Shown: positions 1-10,691, numbered from the stretch's first letter. The stretch: DNA of 64,000 bases from Symbiotaphrina buchneri (GCA_001599915.1 BCIG01000007.1:310001-374000); one strand, 5' to 3'. Numbers and translations: made by a program. The notes: generated by a model not told the origin, from the letters alone.

Positions 1-517
1 CTTCTACAATCTGAGTCCAAGGGGTCTGATGGAATTAAGATCGTGGCTGGTCGCGACCTACAATGATCCTGCCGGTGACGACGAAGAGGAGGATGGCGCA
101 AGAGTGGACAGGATCAAGTTCTGCTACCTTTGCAAAGAAATCCTCATTTCCGTTTGTATCCCTTTCTTCAATGCGCCTTTTGCGAAAATATTGACACTAA
201 TTTGGTCCACGTTGCAGGGCCAGCGTTGCTCAACCACCACCTGTACTGTTCGTATGCATGACCTATGCTCCAACACGTTCTTTAGCAGCGCTGCCAGCCG
301 TGGGAAGACGTGCCCGCAGTGTAAGGCTACCTGGACGGGCAATGACTACGTAGGGGAAAGGGCAATTACCACGTCGGACAAGTACCTGCAGGGCCGGAGG
401 AGAAGTGGCGCTGCCTCTGGTGTCCAACCCTCGAGTCAAAGGGCGAGGAGCTCGCGAACGGAAGTGGAAGAAGCTTCAGAAGAGGAGGAAGATGAAGAGG
501 AAGGCTCGGAAGACTGA
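1..517 (+). CDS. nse1: Nse1-like SMC5/6 complex RING subunit, 3' part
   Basis: This is the C-terminal 149 residues of Nse1, the RING-like subunit of the SMC5/6 DNA-repair complex in the nucleus. The gene starts before the window; reading is open from base 2. A 66-nt phase-0 intron (152-217, GTTTGT..TTGCAG) is inferred because removing it brings the zinc ligands together. They are C-x2-C (CYLC), RC-x4-C, H-x2-C (HDLC) and C-x2-C (CPQC), the variant RING of Nse1. The intron is a multiple of three, so it could also be read through. The tail after the RING is acidic and Ser/Arg-rich. In the family the RING helps Nse3/Nse4 and Mms21 function. The identity rests on the RING pattern and on the L-S-P-R-x-L-x-E-L-R helix before it. 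Confidence 0.8.
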   Translation, partial: FYNLSPRGLMELRSWLVATYNDPAGDDEEEDGARVDRIKFCYLCKEILISVCIPFFNAPFAKILTLIWSTLQGQRCSTTTCTVRMHDLCSNTFFSSAASRGKTCPQCKATWTGNDYVGERAITTSDKYLQGRRRSGAASGVQPSSQRARSSRTEVEEASEEEEDEEEGSED

Positions 518-1296
518 TTCTGCCACACCGCGGGAACCCATTATTTTAGAGCATTTTCAGTGGAGTTTGGTGTTGGGGACTCTGCTACGGAAGAGCTTTA
601 TATGGGTGTAATCGCAATTGCGGGACCGACTGTCAATTCGCACAGACAATACTCGGTGCTTGAGGCGTTTACCGTCTAAAGCTCTCTGGCTGGAAAACAT
701 GAAGATCTCGTTCTTCACCACCGGGTCTCCTAAATGATGATGTGGCCTGTAGGGCACATCTTGAGCCAGCAAGTTGATGTCATGATATCATTGAGATAAG
801 TCTTATTTGGAAATCATCACGGTATTACTGAATGTCTGGTTGTGGTGAGAAGGTGGACCTCTCCCCGCTGTAGTTTATCATTCTGGTCTTAACAAATATT
901 CCATTGCGGACTCGATTTGCCCATGACGGACCTGGGAAGTTGAGACCCTGCCTTGATTGAGCTCCATCCCGATGAAGTTAAAGGTTGAAACACGCTTTTA
1001 GGATGATCCCGCCTCGTACAACCTTGTACATAATCTGTCCGAAAGCCTCAAGCAGTTCTAAAAGAATTTCCGTGCCGCTAACGTTGAGTCTATGGCATCG
1101 TACCCCTTGAAATGCCTAGAAAAGGAAATATGAAAAAAATTAGGCGCCTAGTCTTTCCTCGTGATCGAGACACGTAAAGTCGACCGACCTCTGCCGACCA
1201 TAAGGTGTTGAAGTGCATTCAGATGGGATGCCCATCTGCAACCGTCCAGCTATAGCTCCTTTGGGGAGTATATGGTACACATCCAGCGGGCACACA
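518..1296. other. Convergent intergenic region, nse1 / GCV2
   Basis: The 3' ends of two genes face each other here. I see no convincing coding frame, RNA gene or repeat; the DNA is presumably 3' UTRs and spacer. Confidence 0.6.
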
Positions 1297-4200
1297 TCAT
1301 GTCGCTGCCGGAGCTGCGGCGCCAGTCATGCCCTCCACAGACTCCTCTCCCACAGGTCCACACGTGCAGAAGAGATTGAGGTCGCCGTACGCATCGTCCA
1401 ACCTGGCCACGGTGGGCCAGAACTTGGCTTCTTTGAGATAGGGCAAGGGATACGCTGCTTGTTCTCTCGAATACGGTCGATCCCACTCGCTGACCAGCAG
1501 ATCTCTTTGCGTATGTGGGGAATTCTTCAGCAGGTTGCCCTCTTTCGGCTGATCGCCTTTCTCGATAGCCGCAATCTCCTTTCGGATGGTGATCAAGGCG
1601 TCACAGAATCGATCAAGCTCGTCCTTGCTTTCACTTTCGGTTGGTTCAATCATGAGCGTGTTTGCAACAGGCCAGGACATTGTGGGGGCATGAAAGCCAA
1701 AATCCTGGAGCCGCTTCGCAATGTCGATGGCCTCGACGCCGGAGGTTTCTTTGAATTTCCTTACATCCAGGATGAATTCGTGCGCGCAGCGGCCAGCTGA
1801 GTTTGTGTATAAGATGGGATAATGAGGCGCCAGACGTGAGAGGATATAGTTGGCATTGAGGATCGTGTTCTTCGTGGCGTGGGTAAGGCCTCTTGAGCCC
1901 ATCATCTTGATATACGCCCAGCTGATGGGCAGGATACTTGCGCTGCCCCAGGGCGCACCGCTGACGGGCGCGATAGCTTTTTCGCCGCCTGTCGCAACCA
2001 ACGGGTGCCCTGGTAAGAAGGGTGCCAGATGGCTCTTCACACCAATCGGACCTACACCAGGTCCGCCACCTCCGTGCGGAATACAGAAGGTTTTGTGGAG
2101 ATTGAGGTGACAGACATCAGCACCTATCTCACCAGGTGAGCAAAGTCCGATTTGAGCGTTCATATTAGCGCCATCCATGTACACCTGGCCTCCGTGAGCA
2201 TGCACTAGTTCGCAGACCTTTTTAACCTCAGGCTCGAAGACCCCAAATGTGCTCGGGTAAGTGATCATAATGGCACCGAGCTCCTCGCTGTGCTTCTCAC
2301 ATTTAGCCTTCAGATCTTCCATGTCCAGATTGCCTGTTCCGCTTTCGCATTTGACTGTAACAACCCGCATACCGACCATGGCCGCACTAGCAGGGTTCGT
2401 GCCATGGGCAGAAACTGGAATTAAGCAAATGTCTCTCTTCTTGCCGGGCTGCTGTTCTAGATATTTCCTGATAACGCGGAGTCCCGTGAACTCGCCCTGT
2501 GCGCCGGAATTAGGTTGAACCGACACTGCGTCAAAGCCAGTTATCTCAGCGAGATCTTTCTCCAATTCGCCGATCATAGTCTTGTAACCCCTTGCTTGAT
2601 CGACTGGAACAAAAGGATGGATGGAGGAGAACTCTGGCCACGAAACCGGCACCATTTCAGTGGTAGCATTCAGTTTCATCGTGCAAGAACCAAGTGGAAT
2701 CATAGAGTGTACGAGTGATAGATCTTTTGACTGCAGGTGATGAATATACCGGAGCAGTTGTGTTTCTGAATGATGTATGTTGAAAACGGGATGGGTAAGA
2801 TATGAAGACGTCCGCTTGAAAGCCGACGGGACGGGTGGAGACGGATTTGCGGGAGTGAGGCCCAAGTCGCTGGCGATATCACTGACAGAGAGCTGGGGAG
2901 AATCCGCCGAGAAGTGTTGGAAAATTGAGAGGATATCGAGCATATCGGACTCGTCCACCGTCTCGTCCAGTGAAATTCCTACTCTGTTCGCGTCCATCAT
3001 CCTTAGATTGATGGACTTGGCCTCTGCTGCCCAGTCAATGACCTCCTTCGCACGACCTTGCCCTACATCAACAACGAAGGTGTCAAATACGGCACGACCT
3101 TCATCTCCCTTGCCCCGGCTCCCCGTCTTGTAGCCCAGTCGCTTTATACCCTCCTCCAGTGTTTGGGTTATGGCGATGACACGTTCTGCTATAGCCTTAA
3201 GACCATGCGGGCCATGGTACACAGCATACATGGTATTCATATTAGCGAGGAGTGCCTGAGCGGTACAGATGTTGCTCGTTGCCTTCTCCCTCCGGATATG
3301 CTGTTCTCGGGTTTGCAGTGCCAACCTCAGAGCCCGATTTCCGAGCCGATCCTTGGAGACCCCAACAAGGCGGCCAGGAATCTTGCGCTTGTACTTTTCA
3401 CTGCAAGCAAAGAATGCGGCGTGCGGACCACCATAACCAAAGGGTACACCAAACCTCTGCGCATTGCCGAACGCAATATCCGCGCCCCATTCGCCAGGTG
3501 GGGTCAGGATCGTCAATGCCAGCAGATCAGTGGCAACGGAAAGCGTGGACCCTGATTTATGGACGATGTCGGCGAGGCCTTTGAAATCTTCCACACCTCC
3601 TTCAGTGTCAGGGTACTGGACTAGGACGCCGACCAGGCTACTGCCAATATCCTTGATCCTCTGGCTGTTATCCGCGAGCACATCCCCAATTTCGAGCTTG
3701 ATTCCAAAGCCTTCCGCTCGAGATTGTAGGACCGCCAACGTTTGAGGGTGGCACAGATGCGATACGAAGAATGTCTTATTAGGTTGCCTCGACTTGGATG
3801 CAGGCATCGAGTTCAACGATACGGTCATGGCCTCTGCAGCTGCCGTTGGTTCGTCCAATACAGACGCATTGGAGATGGGGAGCCCAGTCAGGTCGCATGT
3901 CAAGGTTTGAAAATTCAACAAGGACTCGAGACGGCCCTGACTGATCTCCGGCTGGTAGGGCGTATAGCTCGTATACCACGCTGGGTTCTCGAGCACATTG
4001 CGCTTGATCACCTCCGGCACCCTTGTGCCGAAGTAGCCACATCCAATATAACTCCGGAAGACCTTGTTATCCTTTGCAATCTCTCGTAACCTCGCCAGTA
4101 ACTGGCTCTCTGAGTACCCCGCCTGGCTCACGCTCCCATCCTTGCCGACAGCAGCTATCGGTCCCTCGATCTTCAAGTCTCTGGAGGAGAGAATATCTTC

Positions 4201-4557
4201 GGGTAGCACTTGCCTGACGAAGGCGTCCAATGATTCCACCGGAGGATCTAGCACATTCAGCATTTCCGCTGCAGCACTCGGCGAAGGCCCGATGTGTCTC
4301 CGGGGAAAGGTGTCGAGCGGGGCGAATACCGACTGCTGCTCCTTCGCAGCCTCGCTCAAGGAGCCCTCATCCTTTGAATCGCCTAGGCTGCTCGAATAGA
4401 AAGTGCGATGTGAGATCGAACAAGCTGCTCGAGAAGTCCGCAGGCAACGGTGGCAGCATGTCAACGGCGAGGCTCGCGACAAGCGTGCTTGGACGGATCG
4501 CGTTGGCAACGATAGCTGGCGCAATGTTGCCCTCGCGACGATGCTGGAAGAGGCCAT
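1297..4557 (-). CDS. gcv2: Glycine dehydrogenase (decarboxylating), mitochondrial P protein
   Basis: This is the P protein of the mitochondrial glycine cleavage system. It decarboxylates glycine with PLP and passes the aminomethyl group to the lipoyl H protein. The gene is a single 3.26-kb exon encoding 1086 aa, the usual size for the fused P protein. I start at the ATG at 4557 (MASSSIVARA); the frame is open further upstream but without an ATG. The first ~60 residues are rich in Arg/Ser/Leu and lack acids, like a mitochondrial presequence. Both homologous halves are present. The PLP lysine sits in LHKTFCIPHGGGGPG, and the SAHGTNPASA and MDGANMNAQ blocks are intact. The lack of introns contrasts with the intron-rich genes at the right end of the window. 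Confidence 0.97.
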   Translation of the reverse strand: MASSSIVARATLRQLSLPTRSVQARLSRASPLTCCHRCLRTSRAACSISHRTFYSSSLGDSKDEGSLSEAAKEQQSVFAPLDTFPRRHIGPSPSAAAEMLNVLDPPVESLDAFVRQVLPEDILSSRDLKIEGPIAAVGKDGSVSQAGYSESQLLARLREIAKDNKVFRSYIGCGYFGTRVPEVIKRNVLENPAWYTSYTPYQPEISQGRLESLLNFQTLTCDLTGLPISNASVLDEPTAAAEAMTVSLNSMPASKSRQPNKTFFVSHLCHPQTLAVLQSRAEGFGIKLEIGDVLADNSQRIKDIGSSLVGVLVQYPDTEGGVEDFKGLADIVHKSGSTLSVATDLLALTILTPPGEWGADIAFGNAQRFGVPFGYGGPHAAFFACSEKYKRKIPGRLVGVSKDRLGNRALRLALQTREQHIRREKATSNICTAQALLANMNTMYAVYHGPHGLKAIAERVIAITQTLEEGIKRLGYKTGSRGKGDEGRAVFDTFVVDVGQGRAKEVIDWAAEAKSINLRMMDANRVGISLDETVDESDMLDILSIFQHFSADSPQLSVSDIASDLGLTPANPSPPVPSAFKRTSSYLTHPVFNIHHSETQLLRYIHHLQSKDLSLVHSMIPLGSCTMKLNATTEMVPVSWPEFSSIHPFVPVDQARGYKTMIGELEKDLAEITGFDAVSVQPNSGAQGEFTGLRVIRKYLEQQPGKKRDICLIPVSAHGTNPASAAMVGMRVVTVKCESGTGNLDMEDLKAKCEKHSEELGAIMITYPSTFGVFEPEVKKVCELVHAHGGQVYMDGANMNAQIGLCSPGEIGADVCHLNLHKTFCIPHGGGGPGVGPIGVKSHLAPFLPGHPLVATGGEKAIAPVSGAPWGSASILPISWAYIKMMGSRGLTHATKNTILNANYILSRLAPHYPILYTNSAGRCAHEFILDVRKFKETSGVEAIDIAKRLQDFGFHAPTMSWPVANTLMIEPTESESKDELDRFCDALITIRKEIAAIEKGDQPKEGNLLKNSPHTQRDLLVSEWDRPYSREQAAYPLPYLKEAKFWPTVARLDDAYGDLNLFCTCGPVGEESVEGMTGAAAPAAT

Positions 4558-5589
4558 TGCGGGCGGGTTCGAGGGCAATGGGCCCTAAACAGCAAACGGA
4601 CTGTTGTAAATCCAAGGAAAAGTCAAGCAAAGACACAGGAGGTCTCGGATGGTTTGATCACGACGTCTCCTGCGTGTTTGACAGTCAAGGGCCGTTGGGA
4701 ACCCTTTTTTGCAAGGGGCTCGGGGTCTGCCAATCAACGCCCGTGCTTTCCGCTTATCTTGCGGTGAGGTCCGCAAAGGTAGCGGGGCAGCACGGAGGTA
4801 GGGTAAGAATACATTAATCCGTACATGGTATGTACATCCGTCTTCGTAGCAAACAACCATTTACAAGGTGAAGCCCCGGGGAATTATCGTGTCGCACTGG
4901 GCATTGAATCTGCTCAAACGAATATGTCTCCCGGCATGTATACTGTGGTAGTAAGTGGACGGGCTATCAGGTGAGGTAGGAGCATGCCGAGCAGGTAGGT
5001 GTAAGGTGGTTCAACAGCGTCTCCTCCTGCAAGCAAGAAGCATGTGGTACGGATTGGATGGTCGAATTTGACCTCCTCAGCACAAGCAAGTTCCGGCGCA
5101 ACCAAACTCGCTTTCTGGAGTCTGGGATCTGGGATCTGGACTCTGGACCAGGTGCGCGCAAAGAATTACTTGAGTAATGAAACGGTTTTCGGGCGCAATT
5201 CAACCGAGCCATTATAAGGTACCCGACGTGCTAAGGTGGTGGGTCCTTCGTAAGGTACCTACCTACCTCAGTCTCCGGCGACGGCCCAAGGACCGCATGC
5301 GTGGATGCAATACATAATTGATGGAATAATCAGGTGAAGCCTCGTCCACACGGTTATGCTGCACGCATCCGGGTTGAAATGTGATTCACATGCACTGGCT
5401 CATGAATCCCCAAGACAAGTGAGACTCGCTGTAGAAGGAAGGAAGGAACTCTCTAGACACAGGATACACGGCCGAATGCCGCCCGGCGGGTGGTCATAAG
5501 CCTGGCATCGCCATATTCAGTGCATCTCGGAAGCAGTCCTTTCCAATATTAGCGGCAAGGTTCCAGGACCATCCATGTTATTGCTCCCT
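4558..5589. other. GCV2 upstream region with GTACC-type motifs
   Basis: About 1 kb lies between the GCV2 start and the end of the DUF427 gene, and should hold the GCV2 promoter. No supported ORF was found. AAGGTACC-type motifs occur at 5216-5224 and 5251-5269, and a short GGGATCT/GGACTCT direct-repeat patch lies near 5117-5146. Confidence 0.5.
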
Positions 5590-6122
5590 TTACTCGGACT
5601 GCACGTCGACCTTGTTTTTGTCTGCAAACATACCTCGTCAGCTGTTTGTTATCCCTTTGCGCTCCCCTGCCGGACTTACAGAAAGCGACATGGTCTTTGA
5701 TATTCGCAGCCTTTTCCTTGGGTTCTGGGTAGTACCACGCTGCGTCCTTGATCTCGTTGCCTGGTAACTTTGTAGTCAATGTGCCGAGATCCCAGACGGC
5801 GAAGCGCTTACCATCGACGTTGATGTTGTAGTAGGACGCAGTCCCCTTCCATGGGCAATACGTGTGGGTGTCGGAGCTGGTGAAGAGCGACTTATCCAGT
5901 GTCCTGGCCAAGGAAAGCAGTTGAGGTTAGTTACTCATATACAATAGCAATTCCAGACCCCAGCCAGTGCGTACGAAGACGGAAACTATTCGTCATTTCA
6001 GCCAAATCATTTCATAAGCTACTATATGCAGTGGTCTATACGTAGATGTTCCCCTCGACAACCTCCCAGCTAGTGGTGGTGGCAACCGTCTTGCCGTTGA
6101 GCGTCGCAGTGGCTCGACGCAT
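5590..6122 (-). CDS. DUF427 domain protein, four exons with an 11-nt microexon
   Basis: This is a 115-residue single-domain DUF427 protein. These small beta-rich proteins are of unknown biochemical role. Exons are 6042-6122, 5975-5985, 5680-5903 and 5590-5621. The second exon is only 11 nt (TTTCCGTCTTC). Without it the frame is lost and the family's EGNIYFP motif is broken. With it the protein reads EGNIYFPSSTLDKSLF, then YCPWKGTASYY and DAAWYYPEPKEKA, and ends VAFYKNKVDVQSE. Introns are 56, 71 and 58 nt. The 71-nt intron has a perfect TAACTAAC branch site. The start ATG at 6122 gives MRRATATLNG, the normal family start. It is divergent from the decarboxylase gene at 6593. Confidence 0.88.
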
Positions 6123-6314
6123 CTTTTCGAGTGACGAACGACACAGTGGAGATGTGCAGAGTGCTGGAGAATAAGCAGGGCAGTTACGATACCAGGCCCA
6201 AGATGTGGTGAGGGCGTGTGCTGAACCCTTTATGGATGACAAAACATGGCCAGCTCCGAAGACACCCCTCCCCGCATTAATGGTTACTGGAGCTCTCCGA
6301 AGCAGGGGCTTTTC

Positions 6315-6341
6315 GTTATCTTATCTTATCTTATCGATAAG
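6315..6341. promoter_or_regulatory. Cluster of five GATA sites
   Basis: Four tandem TTATC units (GATAA on the minus strand) at 6316-6335 run directly into GATAAG on the plus strand at 6336-6341. They lie in the divergent promoter between the DUF427 gene and the amino-acid decarboxylase. HGATAR is the binding site of fungal GATA factors such as AreA/NsdD/SreA, so nitrogen control of the decarboxylase is a reasonable inference. A chance pentanucleotide microsatellite is also possible. Confidence 0.5.
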
Positions 6342-6592
6342 GCCTGTGCCTGGACTTCCATCCCGTAGGGCTCTGCCGATCTGCGAAAGGGCACAAGGCT
6401 AAGCTCAGGAAAGGAAGGCGATATAGTTACTTTACTGTGATGCCGAAGCCGAGCCCAGTTACAGATTACATATGTCGTCTTCCTCTTAGCACTTGTCTTG
6501 TCTGGTCCTGTCATTGGGTTAACATCATTCACATTGGTGCTAGGTTTTCTTGTGCACTCTCGTAGGTCTTGCAGTCTAGAACGGTGCGCAGC

Positions 6593-8202
6593 ATGGATTC
6601 CAATCAATTTCGCGAGGCAGCATATTCTGCCGTGGACGAAAGTGCGCATGAGCCCATCTCCTTTGTGACACTTTCTCGCACTGACGGTGCACAGTTACAA
6701 ATTACTATGAAGGTCTTCCAGATCGTCGAGTTATGTCGGCTGTGGAGCCTGGTTACCTCAGAAAGCTCCTGCCTGCAAGTGCCCCTGAGAAAGGGGAGAA
6801 ATGGGAAGATATACAGAAGGACATTGAGGACAAGATCATGCCAGGACTGACTCATTGGTAATTGCATGCCTACTTTGGCTTGAACTTTATGGCTCGCGTT
6901 TCCACGCTGATAACTGGCTGATATGGAGTTCATAGGCAGTCTCCAAACTTCATGGCCTTCTTCCCGGCGTCTTCCACCTATCCGGGAATGCTGGGTGAGT
7001 TGTACTCAGCTGCATTTACTGCCCCTGCCTTCAATTGGATTTGTAGTCCCGCCGTGACTGAGCTCGAGACAATTGTGCTGGATTGGCTAGCCAACCTGCT
7101 AGCACTACCATCATGTTTTCTGTCGTCGGGCGAAGGTGGTGGTGTCATTCAAGGATCAGCGTCGGAGGCGGTGGTCGTTGCTCTGGTGGCGGCACGAGAT
7201 CGCTATCTGCAACAGACAACCACTCAATTAGAAAGAGATGTAGATGCAAGGGAAAAGTTGATAGGAGTGAAACGATCTAGGCTCGTTGCGTTGGGGAGCG
7301 ACCAGAGCCACAGTTGCACGGCCAAGGCCGCGTTGATTGGAGGCACCAAATATCGCTCGGTCCCTACAAGCTCCAAAGTGGACTTCTCCATGACGGGAGA
7401 GAGTCTGAGGTCGACTCTCGAACAGTGCAAAAAAGACGGGCTGGAGCCATTCTACTTGACGGTCACTCTAGGAACGACGGCCACCTGCGCGGTGGATCGG
7501 ATGGAAGAGATCAAAGATGTCATGAAAGACTACCCGGAGGTCTGGGTGCACGTCGATGCCGCATATGCCGGCGCAGCTCTTGTCTGCGAAGAATATCAGC
7601 ATCTGACCAAAGCCATGGGGGCTTTCGATAGCTTCGACATGAACATGCACAAGTGGCTGTTGACGAACTTCGATGCCAGCTGCTTCTACGTCAAGCGACG
7701 GAGAGACCTGATCGATGCCTTCTCCATAACGCCTTCCTACCTCCGCAATGAGTTCTCCGACTCCGGCCTTGTCACAGACTACCGCGACTGGCAGATCCCG
7801 CTGGGCCGCAGGTTCCGCTCGCTGAAGGTCTGGTTTGTCTTGCGTACTTACGGGGCCGAGGGGCTGAAGGCACATATCCGCAAGACGGTCAAGCTGGGCG
7901 ACACGTTTCACTCGCTCATCCAAGGGCGGAAAGATCTTTTCAAGTTGTTCACTCCGCCGGCCTTCGGACTCACAGCGTTCACCGTGGTGCCAAATGGTGG
8001 GCGGGATGCCAACGCGGTCACGAAGGAAGTATATGAGCTAGTCAATTCTCGAGGCCAGATCTTCATCACCAGCTCAGTTGTCGGCGGGACATATATCATA
8101 AGAGTGGTCAGTGCAAATCCAATGGCGGAGGAGAAGTATATTCGAAGAGCTTTTGATATTCTCGTTGCTACAGCCAAGGAGGTGCTTGAAAATATATCAT
8201 GA
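6593..8202 (+). CDS. Group II PLP amino-acid decarboxylase (aromatic-L-amino-acid type)
   Basis: This predicted cytosolic PLP enzyme of 492 aa decarboxylates an aromatic amino acid (tyrosine, tryptophan or DOPA), giving the amine and CO2. Exons are 6593-6641, 6695-6857 and 6936-8202. The introns (53 and 78 nt) restore VDEITNYYEGLPDRRVM and THWQSPNFMAFFP, both typical of the family N-terminus. The cofactor motifs are HVDAAYAGAA (Asp for the pyridine nitrogen) and NMHKWLLTNFD (Schiff-base Lys). The length and the FPASSTYPGMLGE block match animal and plant DDC/TyrDC rather than bacterial glutamate decarboxylases. Substrate cannot be told from the sequence. Five GATA sites lie about 260 bp upstream, so nitrogen regulation is possible. 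Confidence 0.92.
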
Positions 8203-9414
8203 AATGGAAGGCAATAGCTGGATACCGTCGCACAGGTCTCAAACATCTTCTCAGGGCCGGTGCAGATGGCGGTACCCAATTATGGACATAGAGATACATG
8301 TTCAAGGCCAGACATCTGCAGCAGCGTGCTTCGGAAGGAGTTTAGAGCCGAGGAGTATTGCTCTTTATTGATCATTGTATCTAGTATCAGTGTAGATATC
8401 ATCTGCCTAAAAATATAGATATTCCTTTCTTTTTGGGAAGGTGAATCGTGGCAAGGGGCTCCGGAACATTCAACGAACATCATGCAAATCAGGTCCTTTC
8501 CATCTGTTCATGAATGTCGGCGCTTGATAGACCGAGGACCCAGAGTAAAAATTCCTCGCTGTATGCTCTGAGTCCAGTCCCTCAGAAAAATAGCGGATTT
8601 GAGTTCCGTCCACGAAAACAACCCAATGGGAATCCAAAGTCTCTTCCGCCATTTTGACAATTAGGGACGATGGTCATGGACCGGATTGTCACGTAGATCG
8701 AGCTTTACCTGACTGAGCAGTTAAGTTGGCTGACTGCAGCAGGGAGAAAAATTCTACCACGTATGTGGAAGATGACGGCTCATACAAGCATCAGAAGGTA
8801 GGATTCCGTCGCAGTCGCACTTGAAGAGCGCCGTGAAAATAACGCCTTCGGAAGTGCTTACGTCGAAAGTTTCTTCGAGACTCCACTGACACCGTCGTGA
8901 TTATGATGACTCTGGAAGCCATGATGTGATTCTAGGGGCGTGGAATCCACAGGCTTTGGGCAATTGGGTTTGAGTGAGTTGTCCTTGGACTCCGATGGCT
9001 GGGGGTTAAGGAGTGACCCCTGAACGTCAGCTACACAAGAGCCAAGTCTTGTAAATTGTGAACTGATCGACCCGAGACTTGCAAATTGCTGAAATAAATC
9101 TGTTAAAGACACTTTGATTTGTGGCTACTTTACGCCACATAAATTTTGACTGCTACGCCGGATATAACCGTCAATTGGGCACAGAAAAATCAGATACATG
9201 CAAGGACACCATTGATATTCAATCAGAATCTTCATTCAAAGATCTTCGAGAAAAGAAGTTTCCACCGGTGCAAGGGAGGGTAAAACGCAGTCCTCAAAAC
9301 AATGTAACTTCTGACAACCCTGTGCAGGCCCTGGTACCAAACAGAGTCCAAAGACGATCAGCGGATATGGATAGAAAATTGATGGACGAAAAAAAGAAAT
9401 TGTCAAATGAAATC
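8203..9414. other. Intergenic region between decarboxylase and tRNA-Asn
   Basis: No well-supported gene. A minus-strand ORF at 8470-8652 has a real ATG and would encode 60 aa beginning MAEETLDSHWVVFVDG. I do not recognise it and see no flanking exons, so it may be random. The rest shows short, non-ATG frames only. Confidence 0.35.
9389..9395 (-). terminator. RNA polymerase III T-run after tRNA-Asn
   Basis: A run of seven T on the minus strand, about 20 nt beyond the tRNA 3' end, fits a Pol III termination signal. Confidence 0.6.
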
Positions 9415-9500
9415 CTCCTTCGCCTGGGCTCGAACCAGGAACCTCCCGGTTTATCTGCTTGTTAACAGCCGGACGCGCTAGCCAATTGCGCCACGAAGGA
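9415..9500 (-). tRNA. tRNA-Asn(GTT) with a 12-nt intron
   Basis: A complete cloverleaf is read on the minus strand. The 7-bp acceptor stem (TCCTTCG/CGAAGGA) is perfect, followed by a GCGC/GCGC D stem. The anticodon stem is TCCGG/CCGGG with one T-G pair. The T arm CCTGG-TTCGAGC-CCAGG is also perfect. The loop reads CTGTTAA, so the anticodon is GTT (9466-9464), reading Asn codons. The anticodon loop is 19 nt instead of 7. A 12-nt intron therefore sits after position 37 (about 9462-9451), the standard place for nuclear tRNA introns. Mature length is 74 nt with a G discriminator. Several conserved internal-promoter bases (TGGC..., GGTTCGAGCC) are present. Confidence 0.95.
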
Positions 9501-10392
9501 CTTCTTGTTGTTGGAATTCTGGCCCTTATTTCAACATATATACGTACCATTGACCAATCCGGCTTCAAATCAAGCGTGCCTCATCCCCTGAACGCCCCCA
9601 TTCCTGCAGAAATCATCAAACAACGTGGGAGGGGTCTTCTCTTTTATTTTCTGGTGATAATTTTGGAACATATTTTTGATCCGAGAGCGTGCGGAGATCA
9701 GTCAGAGGCTACGTCCGCTTTTATGGGAGCAGGACGGACATGGAAGCAGGTCACCTGAACGTCCTTTCTGTGAATGACAGTTTCCTGTCAACTTCCATGT
9801 GTCGTTGGTTGCTATTCACCCCACCTATCAAAGGCCCGATGAGAGCCGGCTGGCTCGAGTAAAACAATAATTTCCGCTATACCTAATTGTTTAATATTGA
9901 TGTACTGATGAAGGGGTCCGGGGAGCCAACGATCGCATTAATTTTTGAGCACTGCTATGGAACATCTACAAATCAACGTAAAGCCCGTGAGCCCGTTTAA
10001 TGGATCATGCTTGGCATAAGATGGGTAAAACATGGGTTGGATTTAGAACGTTAATAATGTTGCTATCTGTACTGTCCACACGTATGTACTGTAACTTTGA
10101 GCTCGATCATAACAACAAGATCATTATCAGTTTGCACGATTAATTCCATAAGCTCTAGATGGTCGGCGCGCTTGTCCTTCGTATCTGGATGAGTGATTGA
10201 ATGTTGACGTGACCGGCTCTCATAACCGTAGCTTACCCCGCAAAGGAATTATTATTGGCGTCATGGAAGCTCATAGAACACATATAAAACTGCTTCGCCC
10301 AGATTGTATCACGATTGAGACAATAGCTTTTGGCATTTCTAAAATTGATTCACGAACTGGAGGACTTCGAAGTATAGCAATCAGACAGGAAA
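9501..10392. other. Intergenic region upstream of the small orphan gene
   Basis: About 0.9 kb of AT-richer spacer with no supported gene. Short open frames exist, but none has an ATG context, motif or splice partner that I can defend. Confidence 0.4.
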
Positions 10393-10691
10393 ATGCCCCG
10401 CCAAGGTGACGGCTCTGCAGATAATGCCATTGAGGCTGGCGAGTCCAAGGCGCATGGAGTGCCAATGGGCACCGAGGTTCGTTCTGCCCCCTTCATCGAC
10501 GTGCGAAAGCCCGTATCTAACCGTCTTCAACATAGACCGACAACGTAGACCGGTCCTCGAAAGCGGCGCCACCCCCGGAACCTGAAGAAGAAACACATCC
10601 TACCACGAGTCAGGGCAGCAGAGGTGTCAAAGGTTGGACAGGAGATGGGAAAGGTCCATTGGATTCCGAAAAGCCTGGCGAAAGCAAATAG
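10393..10691 (+). CDS. Small hydrophilic protein of unknown function
   Basis: This is a two-exon gene model for a 79-residue protein. Exon 1 (10393-10476) starts with ATG and reads MPRQGDGSADNAIEAGESKA. A 59-nt intron (GTTCGT..CATAG, with CTAAC branch) follows. Exon 2 (10536-10691) begins TDNVDRSSKAAPPPEPEEE and ends in TAG. Splicing is phase 0 at both sides. The product is rich in Gly, Ser, Glu, Pro and Lys, with no hydrophobic segment, so it looks intrinsically disordered and soluble. I do not recognise a domain. The opening resembles small fungal stress- or conidiation-associated proteins, but that is impression only. It is isolated in a gene-poor stretch. Confidence 0.55.

Noticed and set aside
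8858-9112. 84-codon minus-strand frame before the tRNA
   Set aside because: It begins at GTG, has no ATG and no recognisable motif or splice partner.
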